Source: Parapristionchus giblindavisi (lineage: Eukaryota; Nematoda; Chromadorea; Rhabditida; Diplogasteridae). Taken from it: 64,000 nucleotides of DNA. The stretch is from NCBI GenBank assembly GCA_943737045.1, contig CALSFV010000163.1:1-64000 (forward strand). Reading direction: 5' to 3'. The notes beneath the pieces are model-generated. The model worked only from the letters and a program-made list of their open reading frames with translations. It was not told the origin of the DNA and ran no database searches. How positions within the stretch are numbered: the stretch's first letter is position 1; each line of letters begins with the position of its first letter. Shown here one piece after another: positions 31,044 to 43,301 of the stretch. The translations under genes were made by a program, and so were the position numbers.

Positions 31044-31546
31044 ATGATGGTTGGAGACTACATTAAGAGGAAGAAGGTGGTGGAGACCCCTGTCCGAAAG
31101 CTTCGTCATTCTACCTTCAAGAGGGATGAGCAGCCCCAGCCTAAGAAGAAGACCATGCAGGAGGTGGTAAGTGTTTTTTAATCGATTAATAATGTCTAAA
31201 CTTTGTTTCATTTCAGCTCAACACCTACCACTATAGCCCTCCCGATAGTGATGCTCTGACGAAGCATGGCTTCAGCCAGCAATTCATGTCCCAGCTGCAG
31301 AGGTCCCTCGTCATCCAGATGTGCGATGAGTGCTCCAAGAGCGCTCAGGAGTTTCACCAGCAGATCATCCATCAAGGCAAGCAATGTCTGGTTCTACCTT
31401 TGTGCGGCAGCTGTATCTTCGCAAACCGCCGTATTTCCCATACACACTTTTTTAATGTTGCTTTAAAGAACATGCACGACAAGTGCAATGTTAATGGTGA
31501 GGATGTGAAGGTCGAGTATGATGAGGAAACTCAAGTTATTTCGTAA
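31044..31546 (+). CDS. Basic zinc-ribbon protein at right end
   Basis: Two exons (31044-31166 and 31217-31546) encode 150 aa. The N-terminal 41 residues are strongly basic (KRKKVVETPVRKLRH...KKKTMQEV). The C-terminal part has CDECSKS and, 25-30 residues on, CGSCI: a CxxC...CxxC zinc ribbon like that of the neighbouring divergent gene. QEVLNTYHY across the splice junction only weakly resembles a PIP box, so I do not call one. Codon use and exon structure resemble the PIP-box gene at the other end. Probably a nucleic-acid-binding regulator; function not established. Confidence 0.7.
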
Positions 31547-32082
31547 TTGTATCTTAAACATACTTGTGGATAAATACTGTATTAATCGCATCTGTTTCTT
31601 GTTGCCTATACATGACCATATGGTGCTAAGCCTAAGAGGTAGAGGGAGGCTAATCAAGCCTTCGCTCTGCTCGGCAAGAGGAAGAGGGGCTTTCGCTTCG
31701 CTCAGCAGGGAGAGGGGTGATCCTGTGTTGCGAAATACCTGGGAATAGCAAGAGAGGAAGAAAGAGAGATAGAGATGATGAGATAGTGTGAGAAAATGAG
31801 AGAGTGCAGAGATATATGTTAGAGAAATAGAGATAGTGTGTGAAAGTAAGAGAGTACAGAGATAGATGTTAGAGAAAGAGAGATATTGTGTAAAAATAAG
31901 AGAGTGCAGAGATGTATGGCAAGCCTTTGCCTCCTGCCGACATTAGGAAGGCCAATCGTCACCGCTCTGCTCGTCAAGAGAATGAGAGAGAGAGTGTGTG
32001 AAAGTAAGAGAGTGCAGAGAAGCAGAGAACGAGAGAGAGAGTGTGTGAAAGTAAGAGAGTGCAGAGATGCAGAGAGGGAGAG
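31547..32082. repeat. Subterminal GA-rich tract, right
   Basis: From about 31740 the strand is purine-rich with recurring AGAGAGTGCAGAGA and GATAGTGTGTGAAA phrases (31803, 31902, 32009, 32056). 31640-31730 has GCTCGGCAAGAGGAAGAG-type sequence also seen in the PolB intron. Non-coding. Confidence 0.7.
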
Positions 32083-32894
32083 AGAGTATGAGAAAATGAG
32101 AGAGGTTAGAGACGGATAGAAAGAGAGAGAGAGAGTATAGCAAAATGAGAGAGGTTAGAGATACAGAGATAGAGAGAGAGTATGTGATCTCGAGAGAGGT
32201 TAGAGATAAAAGGTAATGTACCCAAGCTCCGCCCCTTACTCTTCATTTCTTTATTATTTTTGTGTCGCGTGTGGTTGTGTTCTCTATTGCTCTGTCCGTG
32301 TGCGTGATTGCCTTTTGCTGATCGAATGTGGTGATCTTATCATTTGATTTTTTTGAGATATCAATTGATCTGATCACTCTGATCGATCCAAGGCTAATCA
32401 CTTTTATCATACAGTTGTTTTTTGTTATTCATATTATCTGTGTGCAGTGGATAGAACTGTTACCGCACTAGGGATGCCACCAGATGCCCCCTGCTGAGCT
32501 TCTCCCTCTCCTTAGGCTTCCTGCCTCTCCCTACTGTCTAGACTTCCCTCTCCTGCCTCTCCCTCTCCTTAGGCTTCCTCCCTCTCCCTGCTGAGCCTAT
32601 CATGTACTTGTTAATTAACTTACTCTCCCTGCTGAGCGGAGCGAAAGAAAATCATGTACTTGATGATTAATATACTCTCCCTCTCCCTATGCTGTCATCA
32701 GTGATACAAGTTTACTGATTAACTTCTCCCTCTCCCTACCCTATCACTTTCCCTCTCCCTACCCTGTCACTTTCCCTCCCCCTACCCTGTCACTTTTGAT
32801 TAATGGCTTTACATGAAAAATGATTAATTACCTGGCGGCATCCTTTGATCTTGGTAGTGCGGTAAAAGTTCCATCCATTGCACACTATACTACT
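32083..32894 (-). repeat. Right terminal inverted repeat
   Basis: 812 bp, reverse complement of 11297-12109 with very few differences. It ends CTATACTACT next to the AACAAG duplication. Confidence 0.95.
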
Positions 32895-32900
32895 AACAAG
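32895..32900. other. Maverick target-site duplication, right
   Basis: AACAAG, identical to 11291-11296. Removing the element and one copy restores a 45-bp GT-AG intron of the P450 gene. Confidence 0.95.
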
Positions 32901-32936
32901 CTATTGATCCATGGAAATAATCAATATATCGATTAC

Positions 32937-33252
32937 TTTATGATCGCCGAACACAACCACGGGGAATGGAATCCAAATAGTGAAGATTCTTCCGTATTTC
33001 TCTTTCCATTCGAGAAGTTTCTATGAGTTTAATATTTATTTATTTATTGTTTAATTGTTTATCCATAAGTTAAAACACAAATACTATTGTTCATTGATCA
33101 ATAATCAATCTTACTTTATCAAAATCCCATTCGAATGATAACATATTTCCAATAATAGGTAAGGGTGGAGGGCCATTTGGAAGTCCGAGTATGCGATTGA
33201 TAAAGAAACAATATGCAATGAATGAAATGAATGGAAGAATAAGATAGAACAT
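32937..33252 (-). pseudogene. Cytochrome P450 N-terminal exons, severed by the Maverick
   Basis: Exon 1 (33252-33115, 46 codons) encodes the membrane anchor (MFYLILPFISFIAYCFF) and the proline hinge LPNGPPPLPIIGN. Exon 2 (33020-32937, 28 codons) encodes KLLEWKEKYGRIFTIW and a VVVFGDHK strand. Both end in phase 0. The following intron is interrupted by the 21.6-kb element at its 42nd base, and the next exon is at 11287. Gene order and frame show that this is one gene with the 9198-11287 exons. Confidence 0.88.
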
Positions 33253-34577
33253 TGAATACTCGATGATATGAGATGGACGACTGGCTCACATGGGACGTCC
33301 CCACCCCTTTCCCCCGTCCATCATCTATAACTTTTTGTATTTGAGAGTGCATCGTGTTTTATGTCTACATTACCGCGTGATCTAGTCACTACTAATTCTC
33401 TCCTTTCGGGCGTCTTGGTGTGGCCCTTTATTGATTAATTCCACAAAGTTTACGGTGTATCGTCCATTCGTGAGCATGTGATACAATATATAATATATAG
33501 AACAACGGTTGAATGATAAGAGACAGACAATGATGTCAGGTGATCTTCACTCTCTATATATTTCTTTATTTATAGAAGGAAGTAGACATGGATTGATAAG
33601 ATTGGTTAATTGGGCGTTCTTTTCATTGGAGTGATCAAAAATCATGTCCAAATTCATTAATCAAAAATTTAAACGATCTTTAGAAATGGTAAACTTTAGA
33701 GAACTGTGTTATCTTCTTTCTTTCTTTCTTTCTTTCTTTATTTCCATCATAATGATGATAAATTGATGATAAATTATATGGATTACTGATTACAGAAATA
33801 AATTTAATATTTGGTGGAACGATAGTTCCTGCTCTTGTAACCGCACATCCCAAGTTTATTCTTATTTCAAATTCGAATATTTGTCCATTTACCTGGTGTA
33901 GCTATGAACTTTCATCTCGATTTCGGGTATTCAAGAGTAGATTTACGGTATTCAAGAGTTTATAGGTTTAGCGAAATTTTGTTTTTCTAGAATATGAGGT
34001 CTATAGTTCTGCCTGCGAAAATCCCCTCTCAGAAACTTCACTGAAAAAAATACAAAATTTAAAAAAAAAATAATAATTTTGATATAATAAAGACGGAAAG
34101 TGACTCTAATAGTTCTCCTGGTACAGATTTCGTACGATAAAGAAGTAAACTATGCGAAACCAAAGATAACTAACTTCACTGAAAAAAAATGAATAATTAT
34201 CACGATAAATACCTGCTAAATTACTATAATAAATCACTTGACACGAACACGGTTACCCTCACTTACAGCTACACTTACAATTTTAACTCATCAACCAATA
34301 TTTTTGTGGCGATCGTGAAATTATTGGATAAGTCTACGATCCATTAACATAATTTCTATTTGCTTATTCGGTTCACAAAAAGAAATACGACATAGGCCAG
34401 TAAACAGTGCGATCTGGCCGGACAGTTTGTACACTACCTGCGAAAAATCAGAAAGGCTAATTAAACTAGGGTAATTTACCGGAAGATCGCGCCTTTGATA
34501 ATGTTAAAATTATTATTTTTTCACTTCATCAATGTTTTAAAATTTAAAATTAATAATAGTACGATAACGGTAGATTC
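33253..34577. other. Gene-poor spacer with P450 scraps
   Basis: At about 33376-33405, CTAGTCACTACTAATTCTC and the following bases resemble a sequence at 10740-10770 in a P450 intron, so a dispersed repeat is present. Around 33785-33840 a minus-strand scrap reading GTIVPPNIKFI matches the C-terminus of the P450 downstream, hinting at a decayed tandem P450. A (TTTC)n tract lies at 33714-33739. No intact gene. Confidence 0.5.
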
Positions 34578-35231
34578 TATTAGGTTGTGCCATAAGTCTT
34601 TTTGAATTTGGCGGTACAACTTCAAATTGAATTATCTTAGTTTAACGACATTGAGGAGGAATTTATTCGCTGTTACGGTCGATGACTGTTTGCTATATTC
34701 CAGCCACACAATGGGCTCACTACTTATAGAAGGACCTGGGTTATTGTTCAAACTGTGAGGCCACCCACGTTTCGACACCTTCTTTGTTGTTAAACTTTTC
34801 GTTTACTAAAGCAAGTTGGACGATTTAACTAAAGCAGCGACCTGAGAGAGTAAGGTCCATAGAGTAAGGAGGCACAAGTAGCATGCGCCAGAAAAATTTG
34901 GCTGTCTTAGTATAACGTGTTTTACTAAGACAGTACGAGCGGGGTCGTGAAAAAGAAACATTTGACAGCGCTGTGGACGCGGCGATATGAGCTATGGTTT
35001 CAAATCTTGTATTTATATACAATTGAGGTCCCCGATTATATCGTTGACTTCAACTACATGCATGCAATACATTGGAAAATTTCACACTTCTTTTAACCTA
35101 GGGTATCTAAATTTCCAGATCTTTTCAGGTTTAGTGATCGGCCTTGGCTTCTCTCGTTTCCAAATTCACTGGCTATAATGCGCACTGTTATTGCAAATGA
35201 TCCATCTCTTCAATCAAGTGACGAGATTGTC

Positions 35232-35826
35232 AACTCACATATCCCGATTTTCACGAAAGTTGCAGGGTTTACTAAATCGACTACGCTGATTCCAAATCTG
35301 CCTTAAAAACCTGCGAAATGTTTTTCTGAAGCGAGTTATAGCCCTACGAAAAGCGAATTTTTGATTTTTCAAGCGATTGTTCAGCTGATTTCCCCGCGCA
35401 ATATGATTTTTAACTCACTATTCTCTTCTCTTCTCTTCTCTATTCATTCTTAGCTGCAGCATGGTTAAGTGGTATGATGTTTTGTTGGCATTCCGGAGTC
35501 AGCTGGTTCGATTCCCCGGCTGTGAACTTCTTTTACTGGTTCATATGTGATATTTTTTAAAATAAATTACAAAAGATCCCTCTGGAATACCAGCCAAACA
35601 TCGTAAAACTTGACCACACTGCAGCTGGGAGTGGAGAGAAAAGAGCATGCTCATGTTGCGTGGGAAAATCAGTTGAAAAATCGTTTGAAAAATCGAAAAA
35701 TCGCTTTTTCGTCGTTCTATAACTCGCTTCAGAAAAACATTTCGCAGGATTTTAAGGCTGATTTGGAATCAGCGTAGTCGATTTAGTAAACGCTGCAACT
35801 TTCGTGAAAATCGGGATATGTGAGTT
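35232..35826. repeat. Foldback element nested in copy A
   Basis: Arms of about 165 bp (AACTCACATATCCCG... and its inverted match at the right end) surround a core with CTTCTCTTCTCTTC and a tRNA-like segment. It is absent from copy B, so it inserted after the two copies separated. Confidence 0.85.
35451..35527 (+). other. tRNA-like segment (A and B boxes)
   Basis: TGGTTAAGTGG resembles a Pol III A box and GGTTCGATTCC is a perfect B box, about 38 bp apart. The anticodon and T stems do not pair well, so it is not a functional tRNA as read. A tRNA-derived (SINE-like) core is likely. Confidence 0.4.
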
Positions 35827-36445
35827 CCGACCATTCCCATGTCAGGCGCTTCTTGTTTTTAGAAAAATAAAAGAGATAGAGCTCTCAATCCGCGATTTTA
35901 TTCAAATTCACGCCAAATGACCACTCTTCGTCTAAACAACTTTTTTGACTTTTTCAAGATTCCTTAATTCTAGCGAAATAGTGAGCATGGATGATCCAAG
36001 TGTGGCCAAGATTTAACGGGTGGTATCAAATGGCTCGCTCTACTTTAAAACGAATTGCGCAACTCAAAATTCCGAAGTGGTCATTCCTCTATTCTATAAA
36101 ATAAATTCTGATTTTAAATTTACGTGAGCAATTGGCCAGCGTAGGGTTGGAGGGCACATATGTGGGATACACATAACCTAGTTGTTGATTGATTTTTGAA
36201 AAATTCAAGCGAGAGAGAGCGGGGAACAAATTGTACTTCAGAACTAAATTTTTATTTTGGACAAACGGGCGAGGCATACTCATATTTCGAGGGAAGTCTG
36301 AATCGAACGTGATATGGGTTATGTAGAGGGGGACACTAGTTAGTGATATGCACCAGTGTAGAGAGCTCTGTTCAAAACGAAGCGAGAAACAAAAGTGCAA
36401 ATACAGCACTATCAAATTCAAAAAGACTTATGTCACAACCTAATA

Positions 36446-37376
36446 TAACTACAGTACCTACTCGGCAACTAGACACAATGAAGACGTTTCCTTTTGTCGA
36501 TTATCACAGTATTAAAACGCATTAAACAAAACACAGAAACGAAAAGTTGCACAAGTTTTTATGGTAATTTTGGAAATAAAGTAAAATATGGTAAAATATG
36601 AATACATATTACAGATGTACTGTCTTTTCTAAGTCACCGCTGCGAATTGAACTTTCCACCTGAGAAAACTGACCGATTGATTCTTCTTCCTGATATTCAC
36701 TTGACCACGGGCCCCTATATCACACGTTAAAGGATTTACATAATATCTGCCGATCCATTACATATACACTGATATGTAGCTCCGCTCATTTCTGCTTAAC
36801 GGTACTTACATAGTGATTTCGACTCCGCCTATTTAACTTCGCGGGCTAGGACACCGCTTGCAAACATCAAAATCCCCCAAAATCTTTATTCTCTTTGGAA
36901 AGTAGTGTGCGAGTGAAGAAATAGTCAGATGAAATGTAGCACTCCACCGTTGCTCATCCACCTTTAAACGTCCGTCGAGTACATTTGGCATCTCCCGGCG
37001 AGGATGACAGTCTTCCTCGGACGATTTCATCAAGAAAGCTGATGAAACGGTGATTCTGCCACTATAATGAACAATTATTCGATAATTCAGCAGAATTCTA
37101 AGAAACGATACCGAATAGTAGTCGAGTAGTAGTAGTTTTCACTCCAGTGACGCAAAAGCCGACGTTGTCTTCTGAACCCGTTAGAGTAGCTCATCAACGA
37201 CGACGATGACGATGACAAGACAATGAGTCGACCTGAAGAAGGACAGAAGGACAATATCACGGGTCTCCTGTAAAACTGTATCAAAATCTCCCCCTGTTGT
37301 TACTAGGAAAACTATTTCTCTCGGATTTGGATGAAAGTAGACTGGTGGATGTGGTTGTGTGTCATGAGAAGGCCTA
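36446..37376. other. No confident gene
   Basis: A minus-strand stretch around 36980-37035 (EIVRGRLSSS) and another near 37190-37300 look faintly coding, but no domain or complete exon structure can be shown. No repeat recognised. Confidence 0.35.
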
Positions 37377-39630
37377 TCGACTTGATTTGGCCAAAATCGC
37401 AGATTATCGATTTTTTGTGATCTACCACGGAAATTATTAGGTTGTAACATAAGTTCCTTTGGATTTGAGTATGATGTGTTTACACTTCTGTTCCTCGCTT
37501 CGTTTTGAACGGAGCTCTCGGTACTGGTGCATATAACTAACTAGTGTCCCCCTCTACATAACCTACATAACCATCGGTTGAGACTTCCATTTAATGATTA
37601 GCATGCTTCGCCTTTTTGCATAAATTGAAAATCAAGATCTAAAGTCCAATTTGTTCCCGGCTCTCTCTCGCATGGAATTAACCAAAATCAATCACCAACT
37701 AGGTTAGGTGTACCACACATATGTACCCTCCACCCACACGCTGACTAATTGCTAACATAAATTTACAATCGGAAATTATATTATGAAAAAGAGGAATGGT
37801 CACGGCCGTATGGTACCGTCATTTGAGATGCGCTTTTCGTCTTAAAGGAGAGCGACCAATTTGATACCCCTCCTTGAATGTTTGCCACACTTTGATCATC
37901 CACACCCACTATTTTGCTAGAATTAAGTAAGCTTGAAAAACTGAAAAAGTTGTGAATAAGAATAGTGGTCATTTGACGAAAATTTGAATAAAATCGCGGA
38001 TTGGGACCTCTACCTCTTCTATTTTTCTTAAAAGAACAAGCGCCTGGGTTGACAATATGGTAGCTTGATTGAAGAGAAGGGTCATTCGCAGTAATAGTGT
38101 GCATATTAGCCAGTGAATTTGAAAAGCAGAGAAACTAGAATCGTCCACTAAGCCTGAAAAGATCAGAAAATGGAGATGCTCTATGTTCAAAGAAGTTTGA
38201 AAGGAGCCAATGAATTGCATGCGTCTAGTTGAGGTCACTGTTATAATCGGGGACCCCTATTGTAAACAACTACAAGATTTGAAGCCATAGCTCATATCGC
38301 CGCAGTCACAGTGGTGTTAAGTGTCTTTTTCGTCACGGCTCCACTCGCACTGACCAAGTGAAATCCGTTATATAAAGACAGTCAAATTTTTCTCTCATAT
38401 ACTACCTGTCCTTTCTTACTCTCCGGGCCTTACTCTCTCGGGTTGCGCCTTTACTTAAGGCCTCCCACTTACTTTAGCAAGTGAAAAGTTTAAGAACAAA
38501 GAAGATGTCGAAACGTGGTTGGCCTCACAGTTTGCACAATAACCCAAGTCGTACCAAAAGTGGAGAGCCCACGGTGTGGCTGGATTATAGCAGGGACCCA
38601 TCGGCTACAACAACAAATATATCCATCCGCAGTGTTGTCGATAAACAGAGATAATTTTATTTCAATGTTCACCTCAAAATCCAAAGGAACTTATGTTACA
38701 ACCTAATACCATAACTCGGTTCATTTTCATCGTACAGAGACCGAAGAGGAGTCATTCCAATCCTATTAGTGTGCTCTACAAAAAAGGTTTCCGGCACACA
38801 TTGGTGGAAAACCCGTCTTCAATGTGTTTCACCCAAACAACTGATTTTCTGACTAGAAAAGTGAGTGTTTCTCGAAAATTTCTCAGAAAGACAATGAATT
38901 TTATCGCACCAATGGAATCGCCGCTCCTGATATAGGGTATGTATGTACTTCATTTGACTCATCTCTGGCCCTGGGATATCGAAATACTATATACTCCCGG
39001 ACTTAGTCATTTAAAAAAAAAGGTTTTTTGACCATAAATCGCTCCAAAATGGTCCTGGAAACTATTTCAAGAAAGGAAAATGAAGCTCTTAACGAGCACA
39101 ACAAAATATATTTATATGATTATCACGCTAGAAATCATCATTCCCGAGCTATAATACGATTTCCTCAATTTGAAGGAAGAATCCGAATTTCTGTTATCTT
39201 TGTTTACATTCGAGATTTTATTATTAGTAGCATAATTTTATCAAAAATAGCATGAGTTAGATTACTTTTACACAACTTCCGGGAGTATATAATATTTCGA
39301 TATCCCGGGGCCAGAGATGAGTCAAATGAACTACATACGTACCCTATATCAGGAGCGGCGATTCCATTGGTGCAATAAAATTCATTGTCTTTCTGAGAAA
39401 TTTTCGAGAAACACTCACTTTTCTTGTCATAAAATCAGTTTTTTGGGTGAAACACATTGAAGACGGGTTTTCCACCAATGTGTGCCGGAAACCTCTTTTG
39501 TAGAGCATACTAATAGGATTCGATTGACTCCTGTCCGGTCTCTGTACGATGAAAATGAACCGAGTTATGGCAATTTCCGTGGTAGATCACAAAAAATCGA
39601 TAATCTGCGATTTTGGCCAAATCAAGTCGA
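37377..39630. repeat. Large foldback element split by copy B
   Basis: The right arm (about 39275-39630) is the inverted match of 37377-37434 plus 38715-39005. The left arm was therefore opened by insertion of the mariner-like copy B. The innermost loop lies near 39010-39270. TATATACTCCCGGA and ATATCGAAATACTATATA are mirrored near the loop. Confidence 0.85.
37437..38706. mobile_element. Mariner-like non-autonomous element, copy B
   Basis: Same termini as copy A (TTAGGTTGTAACATAAGTTCC and the inverted end), TA at 37435-37436 and 38707-38708, 1270 bp, opposite orientation. It lacks the nested foldback. It lies within the left arm of the 37377-39630 foldback. Confidence 0.88.
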
Positions 39631-39762
39631 AAATTTTCCTAGTGGCAGGCGCTCATACACTTTTACCGGAAACCCGTGATATAGATTCATAGGTTTTACA
39701 ATTGACAATGATATCGTATTTCTGCCAACTCTTTGGTCGACAGCAACGAAACAGCATTACAC

Positions 39763-39842
39763 TTTGAACTTTGAACCATGAACTTTGAACCTTGAACTTT
39801 GAAAAATGAACTTTGAACCATGAACCTTGAACCTTGAACTTC
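39763..39842. repeat. Short tandem repeat AACTTTGAACC
   Basis: About eight imperfect copies of an 8-11 bp unit (GAACTTTGAACC / CCTTGAAC). Confidence 0.85.
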
Positions 39843-39963
39843 TCCGTTGAATCGAGACGGGGTTGATACGCCAACGATCAAGAACGGCTGCCGGGGAAAG
39901 GAAAAAACGACGATTTACAGATTGGATTTACAGACAGAACGGCCGGGACGTTCGATGGAGACA

Positions 39964-40189
39964 TCATCGGAAGGCATAGGTGTCGAAGTCCCAAACGAGG
40001 ACACTGTTGTCTGAAAGTACATATTTTTATTTATAAAAGCTTGATAACAAAAACTAAACAGAATATCAGCTTAAAAAATAGAAACGTACCACGAGCGACA
40101 GAGATGACAGCGGTCTTGCCGTTCTGGATGGTGGTGGAGATCTGAGTGATCCATCCGTTGTGGACCTCAAGGGTTACTTTCAGCTTCAT
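39964..40189 (-). pseudogene. rack-1: RACK1 fragment (first WD40 repeat)
   Basis: Two minus-strand exons (40189-40090 and 40010-39964) with a good GTACGT/TTTCAG intron give HNGWITQISTT, then VISVARDNSVLVWDFD, clearly the first WD40 blade of RACK1. The frame ends at a TGA after 48 residues, and no further blades are found. RACK1 normally has seven blades and acts at the ribosome. The intron argues against a processed retrocopy. Confidence 0.75.
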
Positions 40190-41723
40190 TTCTTCCTCTT
40201 CCCTTGATAACAAAAACTAAAGCATGTCAAATTCATAGTTACAGAGGAAAGATGGACGAAGAACGAGTAAAGATCAAAGATCAAAGAGCAACTTAGAAAA
40301 GATATGAGGTGAGACCAGGAGACGAGAGAAAGAAAGACTGGTAATTGCTCATTAGCGCGAGTATAGTGGAATGAAATGTGGAATATACATTAACAGAGAG
40401 AATAAGGATAAGAGAATGAATGGCAACAGTAAGAAAGATGTTTATGGTAGAGGAAAAGAGAGCTAATATTCATGCAAAAATAAGAAATACAACACTATTC
40501 TATCCACGACACCACACCCAGCCGTACATTGGGTAAACCCGGTGAGCCGTATATATTGCTCGAAACCGGGAGTACCCCATGAACGGTCATACCGGGCTAC
40601 GGTACCGAAACACAGATGATAATAACTTCGATATGCACGATACGATGTGGACATGGAGGAAGCAGTGAGTGATCTACCCTATTCCTATTATCGACTAACC
40701 GAGTGCGCGCGCACTTAGAGCGCAGTATATTGTAGTGGTCCACCAAAATAGCCTATCCATCAAATCATACCCACTACCGCACGACAGAGCACTGCAAAAT
40801 TAAGTCAGCGAATGCGGCAAGATATGAACTATGAAAACAGTAACAGATATCAAAGACAGTAACAGAAAGATAATGGATGCGGCAATACTTCAGAACACAG
40901 GACCAGAACACCGAACCAGTCCAAAGGATACGAAAAAACGAAATAAACAAGAATGAAAGGGCATTTTATACTATACTTTTGGACAGGTTCCGTTTTCTGA
41001 AGTAGTTGTAATGGACACAGCAATGCTGGGAGGGATACGATACCTCACTGGACAGACGTGTCCGTTCGTAGATGAACGGGAAATCCACATGTTGGGCACT
41101 TCGGAAGATGAGAGACATGCCTCCAGCCGTCGAGGTTGTAGTTGAGATAAAGTGAGATGAAGAAGGGCAGATGGGAGGAGACGATAAAAGACGATTAGTG
41201 CGATAATGGTATCTTATAAACGGGATGCAAAAGAGCGCGCACAAGATCGATCGTGACGTTCTGGAAGAGGATTGGAAGGAATGATCTATTCTGTTCCTAG
41301 AGTCATCGAACTGAGTACACGGGCACGTGGAGATATCGAACAAGATGGAGTCTAATCGATTGATCTACTGTCTGATATTGAATATTGATTCCTACCCTGT
41401 CTCGTATGTGATCGTTCTTTGATCATAGAGGAGAGTGGAGAGTGTACAGACAGAGTGAAAGATTGTGGGAAAGCGAGAGAGTGCAGAGAAAGAGAAGATA
41501 TGCCGTCATCAATGATCTACCATCAATAGTGTTGTTGATTCATTTGTGATTCCCTAACTTCTCTGTCTATTACTCGCCGTTTGTTTTCGGCTATGTGCAC
41601 CTCTTCCTCTCCATTTTCCTTATTCCATCCCTATTTTGTCTATTCGATGTCTCAACTTTATAGAATTTGCACATAATTTCGTTGTTGTTGTCTAGTCTAC
41701 CTTCTCTTGCAGTCCAATTTACT
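40190..41723. other. No confident gene
   Basis: Mixed sequence with AGAGAG-type tracts, including an AGAGAGTGCAGAGA phrase near 41479 that recurs in the Maverick subterminal tract. Open frames are short and lack domains. Confidence 0.4.
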
Positions 41724-41725
41724 TA

Positions 41726-43299
41726 CAGTACTGGCCAAAAAAGAATAACATTTGGTTTTTTCGCCATAACTTTTTTCAAACTCAACCGATCGACTCCAAA
41801 TTTCCAGGGATAATTTTGAGAGTGTTTTTGCGTGTCTTACACAAAAATTACCCCGGTTGATCTTGTACGGTATATTTTATTTCAATTTTATTTAAAGTCA
41901 AAAAAAATGAGATTTTCGTTTTCTTCGCATTCTTCGGATTTTTGCGCTCATTTTTCTACCAATGTGTGTTGTATCGATTTAAAAGCATGACACGGATTCT
42001 TGGGAGCAAGAATATACCGAGATCCGAGCGAGAATTCATTCGTCGTGGACGTCAGATGGGACTGTCACTGACACTATGTTACAGCAGTTCCGAGTGACTG
42101 TTTCCACTATCCTGAAGGTCATCAAAACTTCACTCCGTGCTCAAACAATGAAGAAGGTTAATGTACGACCTCGCAAGACGACCACGATATCTGATCGTCT
42201 GATTATCTGCATTTCGAAGGAGAAACTGAAGCTCACTACAATGGACATCAGGCAAGCACTAGCGGAGCTTCGCTAATTTGAGGTGCCTAAAGGTTCTAAA
42301 CATGCCTGAAACCATGTGTGAAGGAAGGAATTGTGTCTCTAGAGTATCTCCTTCTTCATAATTCTCTTCACATGAACCAGGGGTCTTACCACATCTTCAG
42401 AGAAACAACCCCACAGCATCAACGATCCTCCTCCATGGTTCATGGTGGCCAGTTGGTACTTCAAATCAAATCTAGTGCCAACCTGACGACTAACGTGGGT
42501 TATTCTCACCGCACCGATTATCAGAAACTTGCTTTCGTCTCAGAATACGAAATAATTCTACTGTTAGGGGGTCCAATACAAGTGCTCTTTTGTCAATGTG
42601 ATCCATGCTTTGCGATTCATTTCGGAGATCAGCTGTTTCTTGATATGGCGATGTTCGAACAGAACCGACGCACGAAGACGATGTTGTACATTATTTCCGG
42701 ACACCTCAAACATCTTTTCAGCTTTTTTTCAATCCTTAGCCAGCTCAAATTAGCGAAACTCCGCTAGTGATTGTTTGATGTCCATTATAGTGAGCTTCAG
42801 TTTCTCCTTCGAAATGCAGGTAATCAGACGATCAGATGTCGTGGTCGTCTTGCGAGGTCGTACATTAACCTTCTTCATTGTTTGATCACGGATTGAAGTT
42901 TTGATGACCTTCAGGATAGTCGAAACAGTCACTCGGAACTGCTGTGACAGAGTGCCAGTGACAGTCCCATCTGACGTCCACGACGAATGAATTCTCGCTC
43001 GGATCTCGGTATATTCTTGCTCCCAAGAATCCGTGTCATGCTTTTAAATCGATACAACACACATTGGTAGAAAAATGGGCGCAAAAAATCCGAAGAATGC
43101 GAAGAAAGCGAAAATCTCATTTTTTGACTTTTAATAAAATTTAAATAAAATTTACCGTACAAGATCAACCGGGGTAATTTTTGTTTAAGACACGTAAAAA
43201 CACTCTCAAAATTATCCCTGGAAATCTGGAGTCGATCGGTTGAGTTTGAAAAAAGTTATGGCGAAAAAACCAAATGTTATTCTTTTTTGGCCAGTACTG
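41726..43299. mobile_element. Tc1/mariner-like head-to-head composite, second copy
   Basis: The same CAGTACTGGCCAAAAAAG termini with TA duplications (41724-41725 and 43300-43301), 1574 bp. Inverted arms each hold a transposase N-terminal region: the plus frame ends in a Lys/Arg-rich VRPRKTTT helix region, and the minus frame repeats it. The centre (about 42320-42740) matches 2133-2500 of the first copy. No complete transposase. Confidence 0.87.
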
Positions 43300-43301
43300 T
43301 A

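Larger units (their letters stand above)
11297..32894. mobile_element. Complete Maverick/Polinton virus-like transposon
   Basis: The element is 21,598 bp, with long terminal inverted repeats starting AGTAGTATAG and ending CTATACTACT, and a 6-bp AACAAG target duplication. It encodes the full Maverick hallmark set: PolB, integrase, packaging ATPase, adenain-like protease, major and minor capsid proteins. No stop or frameshift was found in those genes when read exon by exon, so the copy looks recent and possibly competent. It lies within a 45-bp intron of the P450 gene. Confidence 0.97.
34580..36443. mobile_element. Mariner-like non-autonomous element, copy A
   Basis: Terminal TTAGGTTGTGCCATAAGT and its inverted partner (ACTTATGTCACAACCTAA) are flanked by TA on both sides (34578-34579 and 36444-36445). 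The interior has no intact transposase, but it matches copy B (37437-38706) in opposite orientation over most of its length. A 595-bp foldback is inserted at 35232-35826. Confidence 0.85.

Noticed and set aside
31155..31240. Second PIP box (QEVLNTYHY) in the right-end gene
   Set aside because: Position 8 is His, not Phe/Tyr, so it does not meet the consensus.
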